Source of the DNA: UBA7803 sp040219135
GTDB lineage: Bacteria; Pseudomonadota; Gammaproteobacteria; Pseudomonadales; Azotimanducaceae
DNA: 64,000 nucleotides
Reading direction: 5' to 3'
Assembly: GCA_040219135.1 (NCBI GenBank)
Contig: JAVJTA010000007.1
Coordinates: forward strand, 248,001-312,000
Shown here in pieces: positions 7,713-16,569 of the stretch. A program made the translations under genes and the position numbers. The notes below the pieces were generated by a model, which was not told the DNA's origin, did not search any database, and worked only from the letters and a program-made list of their open reading frames with translations. The number at the start of each line of letters is the position of its first letter. Position 1 is the first letter of the stretch.

Positions 7713-10700
7713 TCAGTCCTGGGTGATGGTCTTGGTCACGGTACCGTCGTTGACCAGTACGCCGGGTCCGCTCTCGGTGGCTTTGCCGTCGATCAAGCCG
7801 GTCTCGGCGATGGTCAGATTTCCCGACCCAGCCTCGGTGACGTTGCCGTCGACGCTGCCGTCTATTCTGACGTCACCGGCAGCCGACTCGGACAGATTGC
7901 CGTCAACCGTGCCGCTCGCCGTGACGACGATGTCACCGGGCCCGGACTCGGTCAGGTTGCCGCCGACATCGCCGGCGACGCGGATCCCGCCGTTGCCGCT
8001 CTCCTTGATCTGCCCGCGAACACCGGCACCCGCCATGACGTTCACGCCGCCATCGCCGTACTGGTCGATTTTCTGGTCGACGTAGACGCCGTCGACTATC
8101 ACGGTGTCACCATCGGCATTCACGACCGTCGTGCTGCCGCCGACGAACAGGGTGCCGTCGGTGATGGCGATCTTACCGTCCACTTCGCCGGTGAGGTAGC
8201 AGAACCCGGTGACGTTGATCTTGCCCTTGGTGCTCGACGTCGGACATCCGGGACCGTTTTCGAGGGTCATCGAGCCGCTGTCCATCGAGGCCAGGTACAC
8301 CGGATCGGTGATCGTATCCAGTACGCCCGGGATCAGGCCGAGGAAGCGGGCCTCGACACCATAGCTACCCGCCGGCAGCGCGAGTTCTCCGAGCCGGGCA
8401 ACCCCCTGCTGGTCGGTGATCCTCGGAACGGTGAACGTGCCTTCGGGCCCCCCGGTCACGGTGAAAAACACGGTCCGTTCGATGAGCGGTGTCGCGGCTG
8501 CGTCCGCTGCTGTCAGACGGGCGGTCACCGCAGTCCGGACCCCGTTGACTGCCACAACGGGCGTGCCGACGGTGAGCACCAGTTCGGTGGCGCTGCGATT
8601 GACCTCGAAACGCTGCTCCGCGGAGGAAGCGAGGTAATCGGCGTCGCCGGCGAACGTGGCGGAGAGCGGGTAGTCACCGGGTGTGCTGACGATCGGCAGG
8701 TCGGCGCTGGCGAGGCCGAATGCGTTGGTGCTGGCCGAGCGGATGCTGCTGCCGAGGCTGAACACCACCGTACGGCCGGCAATCGTATTGTTGCTCGCGT
8801 CGATGAGCCTGGCGCTCGCGGTCAGCACGCTGCGGCTCGGGCCGGAGTCGCCGGGCGCCGGGCTGAGGATCTCGAGTGCGGTCGCCTCCGGCGTCGATCC
8901 CGCTACGACGGCCTGGTAGAAGCGGGCGAAGTTGTCGTCGGTGCTGACCAGGCCGACGCCGTTGACGGCGTGGAAGACCGCGTCGATGCGGTCGTTCGTG
9001 GCTCCGCCGACCAGGCGGCCGGTCCAACGCCGGCTGTCGGAGGCGCTCTGAGTCAGATCCAGCGCTGTCCAGACCCCGGAGCTCTGGGACCCGTCCGTCC
9101 AGGTCACCCACACCTCCTGAACCCCGGCGGCCGGGTCGCCAACGACATTGGCGCCGAACAGCACGTCGCTGCCGTCGATCTCGACGCGCACGTTGGTGAA
9201 CGACGGCGCCGACGACAGGGCCGGGATGTTGACGCTGCCGCCGGACGTCACGTAGCGCTGGGTATTGCTGCTGTAGTACAGCCGGTAGTCCTGATTGGCG
9301 AACGTGCGGCGGATCGCGTCGTCGCCGATCTGCTCGGTGCGGTGCTGCACCGGGGTGGTGTGCAGGATGGTCCTGCCGGATCCGGAAATGGCGTCGTAAT
9401 AATTTGCCCGCGCCAGCCGCATCGGGTAGAAGTCGAGCGATGCGAACCGGGTCTGGGGCGCGCGCAGCTCGGTGGTCGCGGCGCCCACCAACGGGATGAT
9501 GTCCGGCGTGTTGGTCCAGGCCCCGCCGCGGAAGCCGACCCCGCGCAGCGACTCGCCCGGCAGGGTGACGTCCAGCGAGCGTCTGGGCACCACCGGCTCG
9601 CCGGGGTTGATGATCAGGCCGTCGAGACCGGTCAGATAGCTTGCGGTGACGGTGGAGGTCATGGACGGATCCGCAGGGTCGTCGTAGACGGTCAGCGGCT
9701 TGGTCACCTCGGTGAGCGTGTAGCCGTTGGCGAGATCGTAGTACTTCAGACCCAGCTCCCTACCCGGGCACTTGGTGAGGCCGTCACCGGGATCGACAGG
9801 GCAGGAGGGATCGGCGTCTACGGACAGGTCGACCACGTAGCCCGGGTCTACCACCGACGTGCCGGTGTCATCGGGGATGCGGTCGCCGGGCATGTCGATC
9901 TTGAGCATCGGCAGGCCGAACAAGGTGCTGATCAGCAGCGACTTGCGGTGCAGGCCTTTGACGTCGGCTTCATCGCGCAGGTACTGACGTTTCGCCGCCA
10001 TCAGAGCGTCGCCGACGGCGATCGGGCCGAAGCCGGTGCGGAGCTTTTTCGCGAACTCCAGGTAAAGCCGCTCGCCGAACTCGATGAATTCGGTGTCGCC
10101 GTACTGATAGCCGGTGCCGCCGATGAAGGTGGCCTGCTTGCGCGCGAAGGCCTGTGCCCAGTCCGGCGGAAGCCCGGCAACCTGCTCCTCGTTGACGGCG
10201 TTGTAGCCCGAGTGGCAGCCGGCACTGAACACCAGCACGTTGGTCAGATCCGCGGTCGAAGCAAGCAGTTCCGTCGTGTCGAGCGTCGTGGTGTAGTCGG
10301 CTGCCAGGGCACTGAACGCGTTGAAGTGCCCGGCCAGGAAGATGACGTCCTCCGGCTGATCGAGCAGCACCTGGCGCAGTTGGGTGGCGTTCCACGACAG
10401 GGGGTCCTGCGGCGACAGGTTGCCGGCGGCGATCAGGGTTTCGTTGCGGCGCCCGGCGACGCCGTTCGTGGCCGCGACAAATTCACTCTGGATGGCGTTG
10501 GCGGCGTCGTCGAGGAAGTCGTAGCCGGTGACCAGCGTGGAGCTCGGCGTGGCGACAATGCCCGCTTCGGTGGCCAGGTAGGCGTCGAGCATGGCGATCA
10601 TTTCATCCGGTGTCTCCACCAGCCGGCCCACGGCCAGGTCCGGGACCGGGAAGCGCCCGTCGCGCAGGGACAGGGTGGTGCGGGCGCCGTACTCGTCCTG

Positions 10701-12851
10701 CCCGAGCAGGTAGTTTTTGCGCAGGGCGGACTGGGATTGGGTGAGATCGCGCACCGGCGGCTCGTATTGTGATTCCGGGCCCAGCAGGGTCTGGTCCGGG
10801 TAGCGGAAGAACGGGATCTGCCCGTCGCTGCCGGCGAGCACCACATAGGCCATATCGGGATTCTCGTCGCGGTACGAATCGATCACCGTCTTGATGGCTT
10901 CGGCGACCAGGTTTTCCGCGAACGGACAGGAGACGTTGAGTTCGTCATCTGCCTGGGCGTGCAGGCTCTGAATGGTGGCCAGGCCGCCGAGGTCAACGAC
11001 GACGCCGTCGACTTCCGGCCGTGCTGCCAGCGCATCCAGACGAGCGCGCAGCGGACCCTGGGTGGATAGCGGGTAGCCGTCCATTGCCAACCGGCTGGAA
11101 TCGTAGAGGATGATGCTCTTGTAGTCGCCGAACGAACCGACGCCGGCCAGCGAGCTCAGATCCTCGCGAACCACGTTCGCGCACAGCCCGCCGTCGTAGC
11201 TGACGTTGAGATTGAATGGCTGCTCGAAGTCCGACGCGCCGTTGCGGCCCACCGCCAGCACGTAGAAGTCGCCGGTGTTGGTCCAGGTGAACGCGCTGAC
11301 CCGCTCGCTGCTGGTGCCGTTTCCGGCGGACACGGCGATGAGGCTGCGTGTCTGGGCATTGGCATAGGCATCGCTGAAGGCGAAGGGGCTGAAGGCAAAC
11401 GGGCTGAAGGCGAAGGGGCTGAAGGCAAACGGACTGAACGCGAAGGGGCTGAAGGCGAAGGGGCTGACCGCCGAGGTGCTGTTGTCGGCACTGCTGAAGG
11501 CGAACGGCGCTACCGCGTCACCGGCATAGACCGAAGACGAGAACGCGAACGGACTCAGACCCGCATCGCTGAAGGCGAACGGCGAGATCTCTGCCGGGCT
11601 GAACGCAAACGGGCTGATCTCGGTGGTGTTCTGCACCGTCGAGGCAAACTCGGCGCCGAGCCGGTCGAGGGCGGACGTGTCGTTGTCGCCGGCAATGTCA
11701 ACGAAGGCCTGGGCGATGTCCTTGAACAGGTACAGGTCGTAGTTCGCCGGCAGACTGGAGAGCTCTATGGTGGCCTTGGCGTCCGGCTGGACGGAGAACT
11801 TGTACCAGCGCGGTCGGCCGGGCACGTCGATGAAGCCGGTTTCGTTGCCCACGGCCGGGGAGGAACCGCCCAGCTCGATCTGTCTAGCTCGCGGCCAGGT
11901 GTCGTTGTCGGGACCGGCCACCACGCAGGTGGAGGCATCCCCGGCGGCCGCACCGTTGACCAGGCGGGCGCTGGCATACTGGGCGCCGATGTCGGGCAGG
12001 GTTTCGATCACCAGGGCGGTGCCGTCAGCGTCGAACGCGTTGCTGCCGGTGAGCTGGTTCAGCGGCGCGGACACCTGACCGAGCACGGTGGCGGATTCGT
12101 CGAGGAAGCCGCCGGGGCAGGTGGCGGCCGTGAGAATCTCGATGTCCGGCACGTTGTCGCCCGGCGTGCCGCCGGTGACCTGGACGCTCACCCGGGTGCC
12201 GCCTGCCGGCGTTTCGGCGGCCTGAATCAGCAGCGGCTCGCCCTCCGGCGCGAGCACTGGCTCGAGCTGGAAGACGTCTATCTCGTAGGCGCCGGCGTTG
12301 TCACTGTAGTTGCCGTCGGAAACGTTGAAGAACAAGGCACTGTCCCCGCCTGCCCACGAACTCGTGAGACTGACGTCGATGACGAATCGGTAGACGTGAT
12401 CGGTTCGATAAGCCGGCCGGTAAGGAAGGGTGGTTTGGGTGATTTCGCCACCGGCGTCCAAGTCGTAAACGATCGAAGACTTGGCGAGCTGTTCCTCAGG
12501 CGGAAAGCCCACCACCGTGCCTGTGTCGAGGGCAAGCTGGTAGTAACGGGCATCGTGGCACGGGATGGGGCCGCAGGGTGACGGGCCAGTGAACACGTAA
12601 AACGCGTCGTTGCGCGCCACATCGAACGAAGCTCCGTCGCCGGATACCTCAAGTTCCACCAAACCTGAGTAGCTGCCGAGCGTCGTGGCGTTGGCAGCAT
12701 CGAATGACACCGTGACCATCTCGAAACTGCCGCTGCGTGCGTACTCGACACCGTCGACGGTGATCGGTGTCGCGGCGAGCGCTGTGGATGTCCCGCAGAT
12801 CCAAAAGAGCGCGACAGCAAAAAGTCCACCGAATGATGACGGTCGTAGCAT
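7713..12851 (-). CDS. Large secreted gingipain-like (peptidase C25) protein with SPFAF repeats
   Basis: 1712 residues, first gene of the unit with the cyclase. Features in order: a signal peptide (residues 1-27), an N-terminal beta-rich region, and a PPC-like domain (about 310-540: GRPRWYKFSV, YDLYLFKD, then DFYVLAVGRNG). The PPC-like fold is interrupted at about 407-493 by ten PFAF motifs. A C25-like caspase-hemoglobinase domain (about 545-1000) follows, with a His842/Cys879 dyad in FLAGHF and FSAGCHSGYN. Ig-like repeats come next (about 1370-1560), then a C-terminal solenoid of repeats such as DGNLSESAAGDVRIDGSV. The ATG at 12851 has AGGAG 6 bases upstream. C25 members are cysteine endopeptidases of the outer membrane or outside. 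No transmembrane anchor or type IX sorting domain is recognised, so export past the periplasm is unexplained. Substrate unknown; activity is inferred from the dyad. Confidence 0.78.
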   Translation of the reverse strand: MLRPSSFGGLFAVALFWICGTSTALAATPITVDGVEYARSGSFEMVTVSFDAANATTLGSYSGLVELEVSGDGASFDVARNDAFYVFTGPSPCGPIPCHDARYYQLALDTGTVVGFPPEEQLAKSSIVYDLDAGGEITQTTLPYRPAYRTDHVYRFVIDVSLTSSWAGGDSALFFNVSDGNYSDNAGAYEIDVFQLEPVLAPEGEPLLIQAAETPAGGTRVSVQVTGGTPGDNVPDIEILTAATCPGGFLDESATVLGQVSAPLNQLTGSNAFDADGTALVIETLPDIGAQYASARLVNGAAAGDASTCVVAGPDNDTWPRARQIELGGSSPAVGNETGFIDVPGRPRWYKFSVQPDAKATIELSSLPANYDLYLFKDIAQAFVDIAGDNDTSALDRLGAEFASTVQNTTEISPFAFSPAEISPFAFSDAGLSPFAFSSSVYAGDAVAPFAFSSADNSTSAVSPFAFSPFAFSPFAFSPFAFSPFAFSPFAFSDAYANAQTRSLIAVSAGNGTSSERVSAFTWTNTGDFYVLAVGRNGASDFEQPFNLNVSYDGGLCANVVREDLSSLAGVGSFGDYKSIILYDSSRLAMDGYPLSTQGPLRARLDALAARPEVDGVVVDLGGLATIQSLHAQADDELNVSCPFAENLVAEAIKTVIDSYRDENPDMAYVVLAGSDGQIPFFRYPDQTLLGPESQYEPPVRDLTQSQSALRKNYLLGQDEYGARTTLSLRDGRFPVPDLAVGRLVETPDEMIAMLDAYLATEAGIVATPSSTLVTGYDFLDDAANAIQSEFVAATNGVAGRRNETLIAAGNLSPQDPLSWNATQLRQVLLDQPEDVIFLAGHFNAFSALAADYTTTLDTTELLASTADLTNVLVFSAGCHSGYNAVNEEQVAGLPPDWAQAFARKQATFIGGTGYQYGDTEFIEFGERLYLEFAKKLRTGFGPIAVGDALMAAKRQYLRDEADVKGLHRKSLLISTLFGLPMLKIDMPGDRIPDDTGTSVVDPGYVVDLSVDADPSCPVDPGDGLTKCPGRELGLKYYDLANGYTLTEVTKPLTVYDDPADPSMTSTVTASYLTGLDGLIINPGEPVVPRRSLDVTLPGESLRGVGFRGGAWTNTPDIIPLVGAATTELRAPQTRFASLDFYPMRLARANYYDAISGSGRTILHTTPVQHRTEQIGDDAIRRTFANQDYRLYYSSNTQRYVTSGGSVNIPALSSAPSFTNVRVEIDGSDVLFGANVVGDPAAGVQEVWVTWTDGSQSSGVWTALDLTQSASDSRRWTGRLVGGATNDRIDAVFHAVNGVGLVSTDDNFARFYQAVVAGSTPEATALEILSPAPGDSGPSRSVLTASARLIDASNNTIAGRTVVFSLGSSIRSASTNAFGLASADLPIVSTPGDYPLSATFAGDADYLASSAEQRFEVNRSATELVLTVGTPVVAVNGVRTAVTARLTAADAAATPLIERTVFFTVTGGPEGTFTVPRITDQQGVARLGELALPAGSYGVEARFLGLIPGVLDTITDPVYLASMDSGSMTLENGPGCPTSSTKGKINVTGFCYLTGEVDGKIAITDGTLFVGGSTTVVNADGDTVIVDGVYVDQKIDQYGDGGVNVMAGAGVRGQIKESGNGGIRVAGDVGGNLTESGPGDIVVTASGTVDGNLSESAAGDVRIDGSVDGNVTEAGSGNLTIAETGLIDGKATESGPGVLVNDGTVTKTITQD
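11373..11462. repeat. 15-bp tandem repeat encoding SPFAF units
   Basis: Six contiguous 15-bp units (11373, 11388, 11403, 11418, 11433, 11448) with plus-strand consensus GCTGAAGGCGAAGGG encode successive SPFAF pentapeptides on the minus strand, residues about 464-493. Synonymous changes (GCC/GCG, TTC/TTT, CCC/CCG) are spread among units, so the peptide is under selection or the array is not brand new. Four isolated PFAF motifs lie just N-terminal, between about 11505 and 11632. Confidence 0.95.
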
Positions 12852-12926
12852 GGTGTGCTCCTGGGATCGTTCTTCTTTGTTCGGTCGTCCTCCGGACGCC
12901 CGCCGCGATTTCCGTCTGAGTCGCTT

Positions 12927-12955
12927 GGATCTGCTAGATCGTCAGACGCTGTCAA
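12927..12955 (-). promoter_or_regulatory. Candidate promoter of the C25/cyclase unit
   Basis: On the minus strand a perfect TTGACA (12955-12950) lies about 100 bases upstream of the C25 start, followed after 17 bases by AGATCC, a weak -10. The region also contains GATCT-GCT-AGATC (12928-12940), a short palindrome that could be an operator. It lies in the divergent space shared with the nitroreductase gene. Confidence 0.3.
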
Positions 12956-13055
12956 GATAGCACGGTCAGCAACCAGTTTGACGATGGACTGTGGCGACTT
13001 TGTGAACGCAGATGGTGTAATGGCCGATCCAGCGCGAGGCCAACCGGAGGCGATC

Positions 13056-13721
13056 ATGGAGCTCTACGACGTCATGCGCACCACCTTTGCCGCGCGTGAC
13101 TTCACCGACGACCCGGTGCCGGATGCTGCGTTGCACAAAATCCTCGACAACGCCCGTTTCGCGCCGAGCGGCGGCAACCGCCAGGGCTGGCGGGTCATCG
13201 TCATCCGCGATGCGGGCACGCGTCAGGCGCTGGTGCCGATGATGATGCCGGTCTTCCGTCATTACTTCGCCCAGACTCAGGCCGGGGAGGCGCCGTGGAA
13301 CACCATCAATCCCACCCGGCTCAGTCAGGTTGAAATCGATGCCACCGAGGCACCCGAAGGCTTCATCCGCCGCATCGCCGAAGCCCCCGTGCTGCTGCTG
13401 GTGCTGGTGGATCTGTCGGTGGTGGCCTCGTTCGACGCCGACCTCGACCGGGTCGGTGTGATCTCCGGCTGTTCAATCTACCCGTTCGTCTGGAACGTAC
13501 TGCTCGCGGCGCGCAACGAAGGCTACGGTGGCACGCCGACCACCTTCGTGGCGGCGCGGGAAGACGAACTCAAAGCGTTGCTCGGCATTCCAGCGCACAT
13601 GGCGGTGGCGACTCTGATTCCGCTGGGCAAGCCGGTCAAGCAACTGACGAAACTCAAGCGCGAGCCCGTTCAGGCGTTCACGATGCTCGAACGCTGGGGC
13701 GGGAGAGTTCTCGAGCCCTGA
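13056..13721 (+). CDS. Nitroreductase-family flavoprotein
   Basis: A 221-residue FMN-dependent nitroreductase-fold protein. The N-terminal signature fits: MRTTFAARDFTDDPVPDAALHKILDNARFAPSGGNRQGW in parts, with an Arg for phosphate and the SGGNRQ-W FMN-binding segment. The central IYPFVWNVLLAARNEGYGG helix and the C-terminal LGIPAHMAVATLIPLGKP motif are standard. The ATG at 13056 is chosen because GGAGG lies 5 bases upstream; an in-frame ATG at 13020 lacks a site. The physiological substrate is not evident. It precedes an MFS gene by 30 bases and may share a transcript with the transporter and the cox genes. Confidence 0.87.
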   Translation: MELYDVMRTTFAARDFTDDPVPDAALHKILDNARFAPSGGNRQGWRVIVIRDAGTRQALVPMMMPVFRHYFAQTQAGEAPWNTINPTRLSQVEIDATEAPEGFIRRIAEAPVLLLVLVDLSVVASFDADLDRVGVISGCSIYPFVWNVLLAARNEGYGGTPTTFVAAREDELKALLGIPAHMAVATLIPLGKPVKQLTKLKREPVQAFTMLERWGGRVLEP

Positions 13722-13751
13722 CGGGGCGCTGAGCGAAAGGGGAGGGGAGCC

Positions 13752-15344
13752 ATGGAGCCCGCGAGTCAACCCGGGGACGAAGAGGTCGGTGGGCGCTACT
13801 CGAAGTACGTGCTCGGCGTGCTCATCGTCGTGTACGTCTTCAATTTCATCGATCGCCAGATTCTTTCCATACTGGCCGAGGAGATCAAAGCCGACCTCGG
13901 CATTTCGGACGCCGACATCGGTTTTCTCTACGGCACGGCGTTCGCCGTGTTTTACGCCGTGTTCGGCATTCCCCTGGGGCGCATGGCCGACGTCTGGGTA
14001 CGCAAGAGCCTGATCTCGCTGGGGCTCGCGTTCTGGAGTCTGATGACCGCGCTGTCCGGCACCGCACGCAGCTTCCTGGCCCTGGCCGTCTACCGGTTCG
14101 GCGTCGGTGTCGGCGAAGCCAGCGCCACCCCGGCGGCGTTCTCCATGCTCTCGGACTACTTTCCGCCCCGGGTGCGCGCCACGGTGCTCGCCATCTACTC
14201 CTCGGGCATCTACATCGGCGCCGGCATCGGCCTGTTCCTGGGCGGCGCCATCGTCGACGGTTGGAACGCGCTGTACCCCGATCCGGCGAGCGCGCCCCTG
14301 GGGTTGAAGGCGTGGCAGGTCGCGTTCTTCGCGGTGGGCTTTCCCGGGCTGGTGATGGCCGTCTGGGTATGGACCCTGCGCGAGCCGCGGCGCGGTCAGA
14401 GCGAAGGCATCGTCACGCCGGAGCATCCGCATCCGTTCCGCGAGACCGGCCGCGCGCTGGCCGCGGTGCTGCCGCCGTTCACGGTGTTCGCGCTGTATCG
14501 CGAAGGAGGCGTGCGCGCGGTGCGCGGCAATCTGCTGGCGGCGGCGCTGATCGCGGCCGGCGCCTATGCGGCCAACGCAGCCACCGCCACGCCGACCCAG
14601 TGGATCGCGCTCGGCATCGGCATCTACTCGGCGGTGTCCTGGGTGCAGAACCTGACCCTGTCGGATCCGGCGACCTTCGGCATGATGTTCCGCTCGAAGG
14701 CCTTCGTGCTGGCGACCATCGGCTTTCCGTCGATCAGCTTCGTCACCTACGGCGTCGGCTTCTGGAGCCCGCCGTTCATGGTCCGGGTGCACGACGTGAG
14801 CCTGTCGGAGGCGGGATTGTTCCTCGGCGGCGGCGCGGCGCTCGGCGGCTGGCTCGGCATCACCGTGGGCGGCATTCTCGCGGACCGCCTGCGCAGCTAC
14901 ACCCAGGATGCCCGGGTCTACATCGGCATCGCCGTGCCGGTGCTGGCAACGCCGTTCGCGCTCGGCTTTCTCTACGCGCCCGACCCGTGGCTCGCCTATC
15001 TCTGCAGTTTCGGCTTCAGCATCTTCTCGCCGATGTGGATCGGCGCCGCCGCCAGCACGGTGAACGACCTGGTGATGCCGCGGATGCGGGCGCTGGCGTC
15101 CGCCTACTACGTGCTCATGAACACCTTCGTCGGGCTCGCCCTCGGCCCCTACCTGATCGGTCAGATCAGTGACGGCTACATCGGCCAGGGCTGGGATCAG
15201 GGCGACGCGCTGCGCCAGGCCATGGTCTGGGGCCTGGGCATGCTGCTCCTCAGCCTGGGTTTTCTGTTCGCCTCGCTGCGCTACCTGCGGCGCGACGAGG
15301 ACAGCCGTCTGGAGCGTGCCCGCAGCTTCGGCGAGCCGGTCTGA
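13752..15344 (+). CDS. MFS transporter, Spinster-like
   Basis: A 530-residue polytopic membrane protein of the major facilitator superfamily. The first helix carries YVFNFIDRQILSILAEEIKAD, typical of Spinster-type members, followed by the loop 2-3 motif GRMADVWVRKSL and the helix 4 segment RFGVGVGEASATPAAFSM. An insertion around residues 215-300 holds extra hydrophobic segments and a charged loop. The ATG at 13752 has GGGGAG 6 bases upstream. Neighbours suggest uptake of an organic acid or aromatic substrate for the downstream molybdenum hydroxylase, but this is inference. Confidence 0.85.
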   Translation: MEPASQPGDEEVGGRYSKYVLGVLIVVYVFNFIDRQILSILAEEIKADLGISDADIGFLYGTAFAVFYAVFGIPLGRMADVWVRKSLISLGLAFWSLMTALSGTARSFLALAVYRFGVGVGEASATPAAFSMLSDYFPPRVRATVLAIYSSGIYIGAGIGLFLGGAIVDGWNALYPDPASAPLGLKAWQVAFFAVGFPGLVMAVWVWTLREPRRGQSEGIVTPEHPHPFRETGRALAAVLPPFTVFALYREGGVRAVRGNLLAAALIAAGAYAANAATATPTQWIALGIGIYSAVSWVQNLTLSDPATFGMMFRSKAFVLATIGFPSISFVTYGVGFWSPPFMVRVHDVSLSEAGLFLGGGAALGGWLGITVGGILADRLRSYTQDARVYIGIAVPVLATPFALGFLYAPDPWLAYLCSFGFSIFSPMWIGAAASTVNDLVMPRMRALASAYYVLMNTFVGLALGPYLIGQISDGYIGQGWDQGDALRQAMVWGLGMLLLSLGFLFASLRYLRRDEDSRLERARSFGEPV

Positions 15345-15460
15345 CGATCTCCAGCGGGCGTTGCGACGGCGTCGCCGCCTCGGACCCAGCCCGGTTCCGC
15401 GTCGTCGTTGCTGCGCCCTGGCAATCGTGCCAATCTCTCGGGCCGGAGGAGGGAGCAAGC

Positions 15461-16030
15461 GTGGAGCAGACCGGCGAGTATCGCATCGCAGCGGATCGCG
15501 ATGCCGTGTGGGCAGCCCTCAACGATCCCGAGGTTCTATCGCGCTGCATCGACGGCTGCGAGGCCCTGGAAAAAACCGCCGACGACCGCTTCGATGCCCG
15601 AATCAAGGCCAAGGTGGGACCGGTGCGCGCCACCTTCGACGCCGAACTCCGTCTCGAAGAAGTGGTGCCGCCGGCGAGCTACACCTTGAGCGGCAACGTC
15701 AAGGGCGGCGCCGCCGGGTTTGCGCGCGGTTCCGCGAAGGTCAATCTGACCGAGGATGGCAGCGATACCGTGCTTGCCTATCAGGTCAACGGCAACGTCG
15801 GCGGCAAGCTCGCCCAGGTCGGCTCCCGGCTGATCGACGGGGCCGCGCGCAAAATGGCCGAGGACTTCTTCGCCCGCTTCCGCCGTGAGTTCGGCGGCGA
15901 CGAGGAGACCGCCGAAGGCGCGACGGCGGCCGCCGCGGCCGAGCCGCGCGTCTACGAATCCGGCGGCAGGTGGATGATCTGGCTGGTGGCGTTCACGGCC
16001 CTGCTTCTCGCGCTGCTGTTCGCGTTCTAG
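15461..16030 (+). CDS. coxG: CoxG-like SRPBCC protein with C-terminal membrane anchor
   Basis: A 189-residue protein. Residues 1-145 match the CoxG family (AADRDAVWAALNDPEVLSRCIDGCE; later KVGPVRATFDAEL and the LIDGAARKMAEDFFARF helix). After an Ala-rich linker, residues 170-189 form one transmembrane helix (MIWLVAFTALLLALLFAF). CoxG proteins help tether xanthine-oxidase-family hydroxylases to the membrane. The start is GTG at 15461, preceded by GGAGGAGGGAG. It is the first of four cox genes in the order G-S-L-M. Confidence 0.85.
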   Translation: MEQTGEYRIAADRDAVWAALNDPEVLSRCIDGCEALEKTADDRFDARIKAKVGPVRATFDAELRLEEVVPPASYTLSGNVKGGAAGFARGSAKVNLTEDGSDTVLAYQVNGNVGGKLAQVGSRLIDGAARKMAEDFFARFRREFGGDEETAEGATAAAAAEPRVYESGGRWMIWLVAFTALLLALLFAF

Positions 16031-16089
16031 CGCGTTCGCGACGCGGCGGCTCGACACAGAGAGTGGAACGGGGAAGGGAGGAATATTCG

Positions 16090-16569
16090 ATGAAGCTGAA
16101 ACTGACGGTGAACGGCACGCCTCACGACATCGATGTGCCGCCCAACACCCTGCTGGTGGACGTGATCCGCGAGCATCTGCACCTCACCGGTACCCATGTC
16201 GGCTGCGACACCAGCCAGTGCGGCGCGTGCACCGTGCACCTCGACGGTCGCGCGGTGAAGTCCTGCACGGTGCTGGCCGGCCAGGCGGACGGTGCGGCCG
16301 TGACCACCATCGAGGGCATCGGTGCCGCCGACGACCTGCATCCGATGCAGGCCGCATTCCGTGAGCATCACGCCCTGCAGTGCGGGTTCTGCACGCCGGG
16401 CATGATCATGGCGGCGATCGATCTGGTGCGGCAGCACGATCATCTGGATCGGCGCGCCGTGCGCGAAGGGTTGGAAGGCAACCTGTGCCGCTGCACCGGC
16501 TACCACAACATCGTCGACGCGGTCATTGCCGCGGCGCCGCAACTGGCGAAGGGGGTGGGACGTGGCTGA
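16090..16569 (+). CDS. coxS: Xanthine-oxidase-family [2Fe-2S] small subunit
   Basis: A 159-residue protein with two [2Fe-2S] centres. The plant-ferredoxin-type cluster is bound by GCDTSQCGACTVHLDG and the later SCT cysteine. The second cluster lies in the helical domain, with QCGFCTPGM and NLCRCTGYHNI. It transfers electrons from the molybdenum centre of the large subunit to FAD on the medium subunit. The ATG at 16090 has GGGAGGAA upstream. Its stop overlaps the start of the large subunit by 8 bases, so expression is coupled. Confidence 0.95.
   Translation: MKLKLTVNGTPHDIDVPPNTLLVDVIREHLHLTGTHVGCDTSQCGACTVHLDGRAVKSCTVLAGQADGAAVTTIEGIGAADDLHPMQAAFREHHALQCGFCTPGMIMAAIDLVRQHDHLDRRAVREGLEGNLCRCTGYHNIVDAVIAAAPQLAKGVGRG

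Noticed and set aside
7710..10772. Long plus-strand frame opposite the C25-like gene
   Set aside because: It is an antisense shadow produced by high GC; the minus-strand frame has a signal peptide, catalytic dyad and recognisable domains.
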